From Hetaerina americana (taxonomy: Eukaryota; Arthropoda; Insecta; Odonata; Calopterygidae), in NCBI GenBank assembly GCA_022747635.1, contig JAKTNV010000006.1, positions 67,108,590 to 67,172,589 on the forward strand: a DNA stretch of 64,000 nt. Direction: 5' to 3'. Both the position numbers and the translations under genes were made by a program. The notes under the pieces were generated by a model that was given only the letters and a program-made list of their open reading frames with translations, ran no database searches and had not been told where the DNA came from. This document shows, piece by piece, positions 33,835 to 45,428 of the stretch (position 1 is its first letter; each line of letters opens with the position of its first letter).

Positions 33835-36690
33835 TTGATTGAGCCGTTGGGTTCCGGACTTAAACCACCCATGCCTCCATTGACCTGGGAAGGGTGTCTT
33901 GGCGCCTCCCATATCATAATCATTAGCACAGCATTTTCAAGAAATGTAAATTAGATAACAATCCTCCAGTGCTGACGTCGGCGTGTCACACCGTATAACC
34001 CATCTTGGTGCTGAAAAGCCGACCGTATTTATTTTTCTTTCTGAGCATGATAATTGAAAACAGTACTAAGGGTTCATGATTTACTGACTTACTGGCGTAT
34101 GAAAGATAAGCTAATAGAAAGGAGTGGGAACTGAAGTCAGCGTGGCAAAAACAGGTTCAGCGACAAATTTCACAATCTCACACGATACCTAATGTCGATC
34201 CTAAAAAAATTGTGAAAGGAACGATACGAAGAACCTGTTACGGGAATTTGGTTGTCCTTTTGAGTGGTTCACTTAGCGATTAACCAGGACGTAGTGGATT
34301 ATAACCACATGACTCGATAACCAGCGTTTCGGCAATACTATTTATTAATAAATTATGACCGCACAATTCCTCCAGATGAATTTCGTGAGGCAACATTCAC
34401 TGCATGAAGTGACTTAATGCTTATGGCTAAGCTTAGATAAGCTATTCTTTTAATTTGCTTCCATGTGCATTGATTGAATTGAATTGGCTCTTACATCTCT
34501 GCCGCCCAACTGTCGATGTTTTTATTTCAACGATATTAGCAGTTGGATATCTGCAGGTGTTATGTCTGCTATGGATAATTGTAATATGTATTTTACACTG
34601 AGTTTTGCTCAAACAGTCGAACTATACCAATCCTAAGCCCGACCGAAAAGAAAATTATATTCGTCCTACTTGATCTTGGTTCTTGAAAAATAGCATTACT
34701 TCGAATAAACCTTACAGGTTCTGGTATCACATCGTGGAAGCTTTGTAAGTCCATCAAATGAAAGAGGGAACGTCCTTTTCGACAGGATTTCATAAATACA
34801 TAATATTTTTAAAATTCTGCAGAGAAGTACGTTCTCTCTTTCATTTCATGGAAGCGTTATTTCGACTTCTAAACATCTAATTTTCATTCAAAACACTGTG
34901 AATTATACATACGAAACAAATGGATAATTATAATAACTTCATATCTGCATAGTAATGTTGTATATCTTAATGCTAAGTACATGCGTGACACACAATTGAC
35001 AGACAATGACCTCTCTGCGCCTATAGTGAATATATCCGCTCATTTTACGTATCCCGGAATGTAAAAATTTCCTCGCTATTGTGTAGAAATGTTTTATTTG
35101 GAGTTGGAATATGCTTTTTTGGCACGGGGTCATGGAGTAAACATTTGGTGTATTCAAACAGCAACGCTTAGCCGTGAATAAATACTTATCAATAACTCGA
35201 GGCATTGAGCGTTTTGCCGTCCTGGCAAACTGGACTTAACGATTCTTGTTTCCATTTCTCTATCACGTTTAAGAAATTATCGAATAAACTCAACGAAGTG
35301 AACCGAACCAAACAGTGAGTTTACAAAAATAAGGTACTCACCGAGAAATAGCCAATGCCCAGATAAGTTATCTGCTTCAACTCGAAGAAATATGGCTATA
35401 AAACAAGCCTTTTTTGGGTTCAAGAAAACGGTATCAAAATGTTTTCTTGGTAATAAATTCCTGGTATTTGAATTTGCGCGATAACAAGGCTTTCTGACCT
35501 AAGGAGTATCAGTTCTATTTAACTCCATGCTATACAAATATACAGCGACATTCACCTTTATAGTAAGGGTTGAGCTAGTTGCAAGAAAATTAACAATCTA
35601 AACTATTAAAAAATTGTTTTCCATTTTTTAAGTAATGATTTTCTTTGAAAATAGAAATCTGCGAGTTAAATAACTTTTTGGTCACCTCTATGAATGAGAC
35701 ATTATTTTAAGCAGAGAGAGATTTGAGTAGTAAAATATCGGGGTAGGGAGAAGGGAGAATATTCATTTGGATACCTTCAAACATGAAGCCTCGTTACCAC
35801 GAACTTCCAATATTTGTCCAAGTTTTTAATTTTGTCAACCAATAAACAATTTGGTAACATATTGATACGAGTATTATGTACAACTATTTGCTTTTGCAGG
35901 GGGATTTTAAAATTTGCAGAAGTTATTGGCAAGGTATAGGTATTTCCTGAAACATTTAAAAACATTTCACTAGGTAAATGATGGCGTAGAATTTTATCTG
36001 CCCATTAGCACGCAGATTAAGTTCAGCTCATATACATTTCATTAATTTAGTATAATCCCAATTCAATTTATATCCTTGGTGTATAGGCATTATACAAGTA
36101 TTATACTATACTTGTATGATACTTTCTACAAACAGGAGGGAAATGAGGAGGGACATAAGGAAAGGAAATTTAGGTTCGCGAATGCCTCAACAGCGATGAC
36201 CATTTCGCTAGAAGTAAAAGAAAATAATCTGCCGATATTTCTCTGCAAATACTGCTTGCTTCCGCTATGAACATTTCCCGTATTCTTTTGGGCTGCCTAA
36301 AATCCCTACTTATTCTCTTCCTCGCCTTATTCTCGCCTCGCCATTCTCTTCCTACCTCTCCTTCTACATTCCACCCCTTGCTTGATGCCAGGGAGGTTAT
36401 GGAAAATAAAACCCCCTTTACTTGATCCTCGGGAGATTATGGAAAACAAAACCCAACAGTTAACTCACTTAAAAATGATTAAGGTTAAGTAGAAACTAAC
36501 TGTTCAGAAAAGGCAAGCTAATTAAAAAAGCTAAGGTAAAATTATTTTAAAGCGCTTTCACCACGTTCTCTCCGAATTTTCCCCATAGCTCAACAAAGCA
36601 ATTTTTCCATTCGTTGCACGAAACTGAATTCATATAGTAGAATATAGCGACTCTACAAGAATCATTCGCCCAAATGAAGCCTAAAGTCCC
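33835..36690. other. Unrecognised AT-rich intergenic DNA
   Basis: Nothing clearly recognisable. A GC-richer stretch at 33835-33920 may be an old SINE. Confidence 0.35.
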
Positions 36691-36697
36691 GTTCAAA

Positions 36698-36746
36698 TAC
36701 CAACAGCTCGAATATACGAGGAACTCGTATGTTCGAGCTGTTGGTA
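36698..36746. repeat. 23-bp-arm hairpin with 3-base loop
   Basis: Arms 36698-36720 and 36724-36746 (taccaacagctcgaa...; ...ttcgagctgttggta) differ at a single base. The spacer is gaa. No terminator or RNA context is visible. Confidence 0.85.
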
Positions 36747-37370
36747 CTGGCTCAGGAAATAACGCCGTACTGTACGTAGAGTTCATATTTAAGATACTAA
36801 TTGATCACATTGTTCCCAATGACAGGAAAATGGCTGATGTATCATCTACATTCAGGTGTATAAAAGCGGTGATAGGGAAAAATCGAGTTATAATATACCT
36901 GTTTCCCTCATATCGTTATAATGTAAGGTCATGGACTTAATGTTTAGGCTCGATACATGTGCTGCAATACAAATGATATGATATCCAGGCATTATTGATG
37001 AAATATCAGCATGATTTCCGAAAGGTTAGATTCTGCAAGATACATTTTCCTTCCGTTTTTAGCTCATTGCGTCTGAGTTCTTGGAAAAATAATTTTCCCG
37101 TTGAAGTGGTTTTCTAGCCTTTAAAAAAAAATGTCATAAGTGTCTCACAGCAAGCTACCTACAAAGCTAGAAGTCAATGGCATATGTTTTATATTTATAT
37201 CCAATTCCACCCATTCTATACAGCGTATCTAAATCTGCAGGTCGTATTTACGTGTTTGGTGTTTGAGCTCAGGAATGCTGTACAACATTTTCTGTTTTAC
37301 ATTTGTTTTCTATTCAATATCATTAAGTCCCACTGCAGTATTTCAGAATGAAAAACCGCTGCGCTCAAAA

Positions 37371-37406
37371 ATTTTTCAGAAGTCATAAATTTTTCAGAAG
37401 TCATAA
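37371..37406. repeat. 18-bp direct tandem duplication
   Basis: Two exact copies of atttttcagaagtcataa. Confidence 0.85.
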
Positions 37407-37746
37407 ATTTTTTAAAATCCGAGGTCAAAAATGTATTATTTACATTTTTTTGCTGTTTCTTTAATTTATTAATATTTATTGACCAGCAAAAAGCAACACT
37501 CAGTTTCAATCTGTTATTATACCGTCAAACTATGCTTTTGAAGTTAGATATTAATTGAATTTGAAGTGTATACCTTCCTATTGGATAAAAATATGTTTAT
37601 TGAAACCCACCCGCCTATTTTCTATAAAATGTAAAACCAAGTTATGCATAAGTTAATGTCGTAAATACTTTCTATTACTTTTCCTTCACGTTGGCGTCAT
37701 AGTTCTTGGGATTTGAGACTTTAGTATCGATTACATATAGATAGTA

Positions 37747-38499
37747 CGAGGGTCATCCGGAAAGTAGTACCCGTTCGTGAAATAAAGACACAAAAGTAAA
37801 TATTAACAAACATAAAAAATTTTATTTGAAAGAGAATACTTTAAACTACTTCTCAACATAATCTCCAAGCAAATTAAGGCATTTGTCATAACGTGTGACA
37901 AGTTTCTGTATTCCTGCTGCATAGTCCTTCGCCGCCAGCTCATTGAGATACGCGAGGGACCCATCTTGCACAAATTTTTGCATAATGCAGATGGTGTTTA
38001 ACAATTTCATGAACAATTGTTCGAGAAACATTGGGAAAATGCTCACAGATGTCATCAATTGTGACGCGCCGATCGTTCCTCACGAATTCGTCAACTGAGC
38101 TCACCAGTTGGTCTGTAATGACAGACGGTCTCCCCGAACGCTCATCGTCGTGTGTGTTCCCCCTCCCCATGTTGAAGTTGCGACACCACCGCCGAACAGA
38201 CGACTCGTCCATTACATTGTCTCCATACACCTCCTTTAATTGGCGATGAATATCACATGGGCGAACGTTTCTTGCATTGAGGAATTTAATCACTGCCCTC
38301 ACTTCACAACTGGCGGCGTTCTCAATTTTTTTAAACATTGTAAACAATCACAGAAACAACACAGGCAATGCTAGCGTCACGCAACTTGGCTCAGAGAAGG
38401 CAGACAAGCCACTGAAGCTATCTGACCTCGTCCAGCGGCTACTCGCGTCGTCAGCACTTCATGCGGCACGAACGGGTACTACTTTCCGGATGACCCTCG
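37747..38499 (-). mobile_element. 753-bp internally deleted mariner (MITE), copy 1
   Basis: Perfect 33-bp terminal inverted repeats (37747-37779 and 38467-38499, cgagggtcatccggaaagta...) are flanked by TA at 37745-37746 and 38500-38501. The minus strand carries the N-terminal DNA-binding part of a mariner transposase joined, out of frame, to its last 35 or so residues (ending LGDYVEK). The catalytic core is deleted. It matches 49891-50643 in length and in all but about 3 bases, and lies in opposite orientation. It cannot transpose on its own and needs a full-length relative. Confidence 0.93.
37940..38347 (-). CDS. Truncated mariner transposase, DNA-binding domain only (MITE copy 1)
   Basis: A 135-residue frame starting MFTMFKKIENAASCEVRAV; the second Met (MFKKIE) is the likelier start. 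It spans the paired helix-turn-helix region that binds mariner terminal repeats: RAVIKFLNARNVRPCDIHRQ, SVRRWCRNF, the linker DDERSGRPS, then VDEFVRNDRRVTIDDICEHF. It stops shortly after the interdomain linker CARWVP, six residues into shifted frame. No catalytic Asp is present. Full mariner transposases are about 345-360 residues. If expressed it could bind the terminal repeats without cutting. It is open in both copies, but two copies this similar cannot show selection. It could equally be an untranslated relic. Confidence 0.6.
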   Translation of the reverse strand: MFTMFKKIENAASCEVRAVIKFLNARNVRPCDIHRQLKEVYGDNVMDESSVRRWCRNFNMGRGNTHDDERSGRPSVITDQLVSSVDEFVRNDRRVTIDDICEHFPNVSRTIVHEIVKHHLHYAKICARWVPRVSQ

Positions 38500-38509
38500 T
38501 ATTAATGAC

Positions 38510-39340
38510 CTTTTCTTATTTCTGAATGGAATTTTCAAAGTAATCTCGCAATATTTCTGTGCATGCTGACAATTGTGAAATAGGTATCTTTGACTTGTGA
38601 TCAGGATATCTGCAAAATATGGAATTGATAACATTTATTAAAGTGAACTTCCAGGGTCAACCTGATTGCCCGTGGAATGATAGTGAGGCAAGGTATCTAT
38701 ATAAAAAATTAAAATTTAATGTAAACTTACGATGAATAATGCCACTTAACTGATGGCGAGAGAAAGGGAAAAGAAGGGAAGACGGTTGAACGAGATATGC
38801 TCGTGGAGTTGTGGGGACGGGATGATTTCCCAGGGGAGTAAGGACGAATCCTAGTGGACCAACGTTAAAATTTAATGAGGAGTGCTGTGAAACTTTAGTG
38901 CGTCAATGAATGCCTAGTTAATTGGGGGATATGTCGTATATCGTAGTAGGCTTAGAATAAGGAACCTTTTAATGCACGTACGCCTCGGATTTTATTGACT
39001 GGTAAAGACGACGCGAATTGGAGAGAAATACGTAGATGCTCAACTACTTTCTTGCCTACCTACATATAGGATTTTAGTTATTGAAAATGGTCCATTATTT
39101 TATTTATAAAATCCTGGGGTGGGAAGGAAGAGTAAAAAACGAGGGTTAGGAAATAACTGTTATTTTGTATTTTTAAGAAAATATTACAAGTTGTCAGTTT
39201 TCCAGGTGGTGACATGCATTCAATTTACATTCATGCATACATTTTCACATTACATTTACATTCGTTACATCTATGAATTAAATTTTGCATTTATAAAATT
39301 TTCGTATAAACTTTTTGTTTATTAAAAAATATGCTTACAT
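38510..39340. other. Unrecognised AT-rich DNA
   Basis: Nothing recognised. Confidence 0.35.
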
Positions 39341-39384
39341 TTTTGGGAAGGGCTTCGTAGTTTTTACCCAGTCCTGAATTCGAA

Positions 39385-39480
39385 CCCGAGTGATTCGAAC
39401 GTACTCTTATAAGCGGATGACTCTACTGAAGTTTCTTTAGTGGCATTTCCCTCGGGTTCTTTGAATTTATTGGAGTTAGG
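39385..39480 (+). mobile_element. Diverged body of the caaggcgaatg SINE family
   Basis: gcggatgactctactgaagt, then ggcatttccctcgggttctt and tgaattta, parallels the body at 19505-19565. Upstream, gaattcgaacccgagt may be an eroded tRNA-like head. Confidence 0.4.
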
Positions 39481-39489
39481 ATTATCACG

Positions 39490-40360
39490 CCTTTTTTTAG
39501 TTTGAACTTTGGCCAATGGACGAGGAATAGACTTGGAAATTTGCGTTATTACACTAAGAAAGGGAAAGATATGTAAGGGATGTTAAACAAAAGTTGAAGA
39601 ATTTGAAGTGAGAAGAATAGCACCGATTGCTGAATAAGGGTAGGGAAAAGATCCTTCACCTTAAGTGGTTAGAGGGAAGGGTGCGACGATCGTTGAATAC
39701 TTCCGGACTGCGGGCAACCTCTTTTATCAGTTCCAACTATTTACGCATATGCTTGCCTTCTTCCCACAGCACTAGATATAAGGTGTGAAGCTAATCGCTT
39801 ATTTTCCTCCTATTAAGTCTTTAAAAAGCAATACAAATTTTTGGAAGAAGGTTATTTTATAACTGTAATTATGAAGACCGATCTTGCATTGTCAGATAAG
39901 CGCTAGATAGCAGATGAACCATATATCATAGCCATTCCTCAGAAGTAAACGAATTCAAGGTGACTTAAAGCGGATCTCCTAAGAAGAGATGTCTGAGACT
40001 TGATGGCTGAGATTCGATGGCGGTAGTGCTCGTATATTGTATTAATAAGAACCTGTAAAAGTATTTTGCGCTATGAGAACCATTTCGTCTCTTTCGCGGG
40101 CCGCGGTAAGTGCTTGGAGGGGCGTATTTTACCCTCCCCTGACCTAATTTTGGTGAGGTAGAACTTCAATCCGTCCGAGTGAGAAACCTGCGGCGAACTG
40201 GGGGGGCAATGAATTTCACTGCTTCCGATATCCAATCGACGGCGATGCCAATGGGTTTCACTTAGAAAGCTATCCTTATCCTTTTCACATTGGTGGATTT
40301 GGAGATGATTCAAACAGCGCATAAAAATCGTCACTGTGTTGTCGCAATGTGTTGGAAGGA
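39490..40360. other. Unrecognised DNA
   Basis: No gene or repeat recognised. Confidence 0.35.
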
Positions 40361-40369
40361 AAATTAAGC

Positions 40370-42070
40370 AAAGGGTAAGGCCACGAGGTATTCCTTCCTA
40401 CCCCCTATCCTCCCCTCGTGTAAGTATACTTTCCACCTCGCCTTCGGAAGCGAGAAGAGGACGGGTCGGGGTGGCGGGGAGGGAAGGAGGAGGGCGGCAG
40501 GGGCTGCGAGAGTTGGAGAAGTGGAGAACGAAGGGAAGATGGTCCAGGGCGTGAGGAGGGAGAGGAGAAGGGAGGCGGGGAGGGAAGTCCAGGGGCGGGG
40601 GGCAAGAGAGAGAGAGAGAGAGAGGGGAGAATGAGAGAGAGAGGGAGTGAGCCCGTGGAGGAGGTAGGCGGCTCCGGTTGGTGTCGCAGATAACGTTTTA
40701 GGGCGTGGCTCGGCATCTGCTCCTTCGCCCCGAAAAACCAACTAAACCGTGCTCAGCGTCGCCCCTCAAACAAGACGGCGGGTGGCCATGTGGTCCCCTT
40801 TTGCTTGCTTGGTGCATTCATAAAAAAAACCGAGGTGAGCGAGCAATCAATGTTGCGATCCCTCCCTCGTCGGCTTTTTTTTTCATTCACCTCTCCTTAT
40901 TCTTCGCTTATTTCTCCCCCACCCCACCCTGTCGGAAATCCCCGCCCCCTCCCCCCAACCACCCCGCGTCAATCCCTCCTCGCTCACACGCATCCACGCT
41001 CGTACACTCGGATGCTATCGGGTGGACGATTATATGATTCCAAAACAAAACAACTAGAAATATTCCGCCATCTCCCTTCCTTATGCTACTTCCTTCCCTA
41101 GGCTATTTCCTGTGTCACACGCAGGAGGAGCCATTTTGCTCCTTCCTGGAGGGCTTTCGACAGGACGCTTCGCTGCCACTTCTTCTCTACTCTCCTTCCC
41201 CCCATCCCCGCGCACGTGAAGCTCCCCTCACTGAAATGCTAATGCTGTAAAAATAAAGTTTCTCCCGATCGTTATTCAGATGTTATTCCAGTTTCTGCTT
41301 GCCTCTCTTCTCCTTTCTCTCTCCTCCATATCTACCGCGTCAAATGGGCAAGGGGGGAAGGAGGTGGTTGTGGCATGGAGGGGGCAATGGGGGAGAGAGA
41401 TAGAAGAGGGGAATCAGAGGGGACCTACATGGCAGATAAAGGAGGTTTTCTCTGAGGGAAAGAGAGTGAGAGAGGGTTACATAGAAAATGGTGAGAACCT
41501 CTGGACTGGCAGGGGTGAAAAGGAGGGGGATAGGGAGGAGGGAGATGCTAGCTGGGGGTGTAAGGTGGAGGGAATGGCTGAGAAGATATAGGAGGTAGGC
41601 ATATCAGGGTGAGGCCAAGGGGGCAGAGAGAGAGAGAGGGGGGGGTGGTGTTGGGTGGAAGGGAGGGCGGTAAAGGGGGGAGAGGGTGGGTTGGGGGTCG
41701 CAGTCTGCACAGATTGTTTGGTCGCCGTGAATGGAATCTCTGATGAGGGAATTGAGGTGGTGAGGCGAGGTGGGGAAGGGGTGGGTGGGAGGGAAGAGGG
41801 TGGTGGATTTGAAAGGGTGTATTTTGCCGGGTTCAGGAGACGTCCGTTTAGCGATCCCGTTCGGGAAAGGACTCCAATGGCCTCGAATGTGTGGAGCTAA
41901 GGACAAGTGGCGGCGGGATGGAGAGAACGGGAGAGGAGGGAAAGGGGTTAGAAAGGGCGGTGTAATCGAAATGTTTATGTTGGCCCCGTTCTTGCCCCCA
42001 TCCCGGAAGGTGCCGCCTGCTGGAAATCGGCAGGAACTTCCCCACCTGGAAATGACGCGGGCGTGAATGG
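40370..42070. promoter_or_regulatory. GC- and GA-rich island 2-4 kb upstream of the forkhead gene
   Basis: Strong purine skew with GAGA tracts (about 40606-40645, 41387-41402, 41624-41640), G-runs and a pyrimidine-rich part (40880-41000). GCCAT cores that resemble PHO/YY1 sites occur at 40785-40789 and 41130-41134. Many long open frames on both strands give low-complexity Pro/Ser/Gly peptides, typical of composition. Clustered GAGA and GCCAT motifs are known from Polycomb response elements in flies, so a regulatory role for the developmental gene downstream is a reasonable guess, not shown. Confidence 0.35.
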
Positions 42071-42079
42071 CAGATATAA

Positions 42080-42392
42080 TTGTAATTCGGTCCAGGACGC
42101 CGTGCATCTTTTTACTATGGCGAACATCACCGACGTATTATCGATGGTTAACCGTTTGAAGTTCACATATCCTTTAATACCGTAACATCAATTGAATTAT
42201 ATCTATTAATTTGTATTTAATTCACAATAATCTAAACGGTAATCGCATAAAATTAATATGATAGGCATCGACATAACCTCTGTATTAATATCTCCTCGTA
42301 GAGTGGTTTGACCGACCGAGCACCGGTATCTCACATTTGAACATCTATGCTCTGTTATGCTCATTATTCCTTATTTGGTAAAAAATGGAATC

Positions 42393-42435
<43 letters not shown>

Positions 42436-43160
42436 GTCATCTATAATAAAGAAATTACTATGATCTTAAAATTAGAGGTAACCATAGGGCAAAGGCTAAA
42501 GCTGTAAATATGTAATGAAATTAGGTAATTTATGTAATTAAGCGATAATTTTCGGGTTAAAAAAAGAATTTCAATTTCTTCCGCTAAATTTAACTATAGA
42601 ATATCATTTCAGAGACAGCTTACGAGCTCGTAAATACTCAATAGCATTCGGGGGGAATGGATAATGGCAATTCCCAGGCACGTGAAAAACGCATCAATCA
42701 AAGGCAAGCCCTGAGCGGTGAGTAATTTTCACCCTCTTGCATGTAGCAATTGGTATGCACGTGTCAAGGTGAATTAACACGGTCGAGGGAGCAAGGAATA
42801 AAAACCTTAGCAGGATAGCAAATGAATGAAATCAAAGGTCAATCCAAAGACATGAGGCTAACTAGCATGTACTCATTATTTCCGTTCGCTAAATAATCTT
42901 TGATGAGATTCGAAAAATAAACAAGAGAGGCATGTTAAATGTATTATCGTTTCTTGGCAATTCAATTTATATTTATTGCTAACGCTAAGTTTTGAGCTAA
43001 GGTTAAATACACTAAAATAAAATATCATTTTCATGATGAGGCAACATCTACGCTCTGTGAGGGTTCAAAATTTACTGCCTTCGGGTAAGTTTCGAGCACA
43101 TTGACAGCCAGTTTTCCTTATATTTATTTATTGCTTTTGTTTCTCGGAAAATTTCCCAAT
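42080..43160. other. AT-rich spacer with (TA)n at 42395-42431
   Basis: Apart from the TA microsatellite nothing is recognised. Confidence 0.5.
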
Positions 43161-43169
43161 GGTCGATGC

Positions 43170-44120
43170 ACAGATATTGTTAAATAGAAAACATTGTGTT
43201 TTTTATCCGTTTTGCCACGAGTTTGGGCGAAGGAGCAAGCGGTGGGCTACCCTCTCGTCAGATCATCAATTTATATGTAGATCGTCTGAGCCGCAAGGAA
43301 GGACAATAAAAAACATTGTCGTGCAGTTTCAATCCAAAGGTCGCTCGGTAAATAGCGGTGATTTTCTCTCCCGCGGAGGCCCGGCAGGGGAGATAGACAC
43401 CGCACCTCGCGGCGACGAAAATCGCCCTCCCCGACGGCAATTTCACATTTCGGCGCAATGGTTCCCCTCCCGATGCCTCTCTACCGTTTCTCTCTCTCTT
43501 CCCTCCTCCCAGCTCATCACTCCATCCACTCGCACCTTCTCCTTCTTCGCCTTTGAAAAAGAAATAAAAAATGCGCCCTTCCAACGTGTCTCTCTTCCCT
43601 TTTGCAGCCTCGGTACGTGAGGCAGGGAGTGAGAGAGGGAGAACATGGCGGATATATCCAGAGGGGAGGAGGTGGGGAGTGAATAGGGGGAAGGGGGTCG
43701 GGAGAGGGGGTTGGAGGGTTGGGAGCGCATCTGCCGCTCCGCTCTCCGTCGGCGAGGGGGTTGGAGGGGTGGATGGGAGAGACAAAGTTTGGATCAACAT
43801 AGGGGGACGCCGGTTGGCCGTAGGAGCTCTCGTGGGCCGGGCATGCTCGGCGAAGTTGCAAACCGTGGGTACACAGTGGGCGGGGAGAGGGCGGCCAATC
43901 CGAGCCCTCCCTTCAGAGCCCGGCCTCCCTCCCCTCTCCGCCCCTTCTCCATTTCCTCCCTCCTCATCTCACCTCTTCTCGCCGCCCGGTTCGTGTTTCC
44001 CACAAATATTGGAGCGTGTTTGGCGAGAGCGTTGTCCGTCCGTCCGTCCCCGACGCGCCGCCTCCTGCTCGCCTCCTCCACCTCCGACCCCTCCGGCCGT
44101 GGAGGCGGTTTGCCCATGCC
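43170..44120 (+). promoter_or_regulatory. CpG-rich upstream region and putative promoter of foxQ2
   Basis: G+C rises steeply here and continues into the coding region. A GC-box (gggcgggg, 43878-43885) and a CCAAT box (43895-43899) lie about 225 bp before the ATG. A pyrimidine-rich initiator-like stretch (cctcctcatctcacctcttc) follows at about 43961-43980. GAGA-rich sequence and an atggcgg motif (43645-43651) lie further up. No convincing TATA box was seen. Long frames on both strands here have no domains and are attributed to composition. Confidence 0.45.
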
Positions 44121-45428
44121 ATGTGCAGCAACGCCGGAGGCCCCGGGGCCCTCTCCTCGTCCTTCCCCTTCGGTGAGCAGCCCCCGCCGCCGCCCCTCCC
44201 CGCGCCCGCGGACGGGCCGCCGAGAACGCAGCCGGCGCCCGGACCGGCCGCACCCCCGGCGGACGTCGAACCCGATAGCCTCGCGCCGGCGTTCCCTTCC
44301 TCGGCTCTCGGCGTCGGTACGCCCCTCGATCACTACCGCCTGCAGCTCTACCACTACGCCATGGCGGAGAGGCTGCGCTACGCGCACCCCGCGCTCTTCT
44401 CCGGCCCCCAGCACCCTCACCACCCGTACGCCGCTACCGTAGCACCGGGTTTCCAGGCCTTGAGGCCGCACGACTTCCCGCTCGCCGCGGCATACCAGTA
44501 CGGAAAGCTGGACCCGAGGCTGTTTCGAGTCGCCGAGGAGCCTAAGCCTCAACACTCGTACATCGGCCTCATCGCCATGGCGATCCTAAACTCGTCCGAC
44601 CGGAAGCTCGTCCTCTCGGATATCTACCAGTACATTCTCGACAATTACCCTTACTTCCGGAGCAGGGGGCCTGGCTGGAGGAATTCGATACGGCACAATC
44701 TCTCGCTCAACGATTGCTTCGTGAAGGCGGGCAGGAGCGCCAACGGCAAGGGGCACTACTGGGCGATCCACCCGGCGAACGTGGAGGATTTCCGCAAGGG
44801 GGACTTCAGGCGGCGGAAGGCGCAAAGGAAGGTGAGGAAGCACATGGGGCTGGCGGTGGACGAGGAGGACTCGCCCTCGCCCCCGCCCGTATCCCCGCCG
44901 GGTTGGGCCGGAAACGCCGCCCCGCTGCCGCCCCCGAGGCAGCCCGCATCCACTTCCCTGCCCCCGAGGCCCCTGGCCCGAAAGCGGCAGTTCGACGTGG
45001 CCAGCCTGCTGGCCCCCGACGACCCCGCGCGCCCGGACCACTTCCACCACCTGCATCCCCAACCCGTGGGCCCGCCCCCTCTGCCCGGACCCCCGTGCTG
45101 CAGCGACGATGAGGATGCCATCGACGTGGTGAGCGGCGACGAGCGCCGGGAGCCGTGTCTCCTGCCCCCGCCGCCCTGGGTCCGCCTCCCGCCTCCCCCG
45201 ACGCAGGTGCCGGCGATGCTCTTCCAGCCCTCGCATGTCGCCGCGGCCGCTCCTCCGCCGATTCATAGGCCGTCGCCGCTGACGTCCTCGACGGCGGCCG
45301 CGGAGCACCTGGGGAGAATGTATCTGCAGAGTCTGGCCCAGAGGCGGTCCCGGGAGGCGGCGGCGGCGGCCGCGGTTATGGCGTCGCCCGAGAGGGACCC
45401 GGTCAACCCTTCTAGTCCCAAAGACTGA
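44121..45428 (+). CDS. foxQ2: Forkhead-box transcription factor, FoxQ2 class
   Basis: A 435-residue uninterrupted frame. The frame is open further upstream, but the codon at 44016 is GTG, so the first in-frame ATG (44121, MCSNAGG) is chosen. The forkhead DNA-binding domain covers about residues 141-244: PKPQHSYIGLIAMAIL, the turn GPGWRNSIRHNLSLNDCF with recognition helix 3, and GKGHYWAIHPANVEDF. The wing-2 string DFRRRKAQRKVRKHMGL is typical of FoxQ2 (fly fd102C type). The N-terminus is Pro/Ala-rich with a conserved-looking YRLQLYHYAMAERLRY (from residue 72). After the domain come Pro-rich tracts, an EH1-like repressor motif FDVASLLA (291-298), an acidic patch SDDED (328-332) and a C-terminal polyalanine run. 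FoxQ2 proteins act in the nucleus in anterior ectoderm and head patterning. The coding region is far more GC-rich than the flanks. No other host gene is visible nearby. Confidence 0.93.
   Translation: MCSNAGGPGALSSSFPFGEQPPPPPLPAPADGPPRTQPAPGPAAPPADVEPDSLAPAFPSSALGVGTPLDHYRLQLYHYAMAERLRYAHPALFSGPQHPHHPYAATVAPGFQALRPHDFPLAAAYQYGKLDPRLFRVAEEPKPQHSYIGLIAMAILNSSDRKLVLSDIYQYILDNYPYFRSRGPGWRNSIRHNLSLNDCFVKAGRSANGKGHYWAIHPANVEDFRKGDFRRRKAQRKVRKHMGLAVDEEDSPSPPPVSPPGWAGNAAPLPPPRQPASTSLPPRPLARKRQFDVASLLAPDDPARPDHFHHLHPQPVGPPPLPGPPCCSDDEDAIDVVSGDERREPCLLPPPPWVRLPPPPTQVPAMLFQPSHVAAAAPPPIHRPSPLTSSTAAAEHLGRMYLQSLAQRRSREAAAAAAVMASPERDPVNPSSPKD

Noticed and set aside
37371..37406. CRISPR-like or larger tandem array
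   Set aside because: Only two adjacent 18-bp units without spacers. No CRISPR array is expected in this genome type or seen anywhere in the window.
44016..44120. N-terminal extension of the forkhead frame to 44016
   Set aside because: The codon at 44016 is GTG, not ATG. The first in-frame ATG is at 44121, and the extra peptide is Arg/Pro-rich with no FoxQ2 resemblance.
43571..44442. Long + strand frames just upstream of and overlapping foxQ2 (201-243 codons)
   Set aside because: Low-complexity Pro/Arg/Ser products in other frames of the CpG-rich promoter and coding start, with no domain.
43794..45308. Long minus-strand frames opposite the forkhead gene (240-253 codons)
   Set aside because: They are mirror openness of a very GC-rich coding region and give Arg/Gly-rich peptides without domains.
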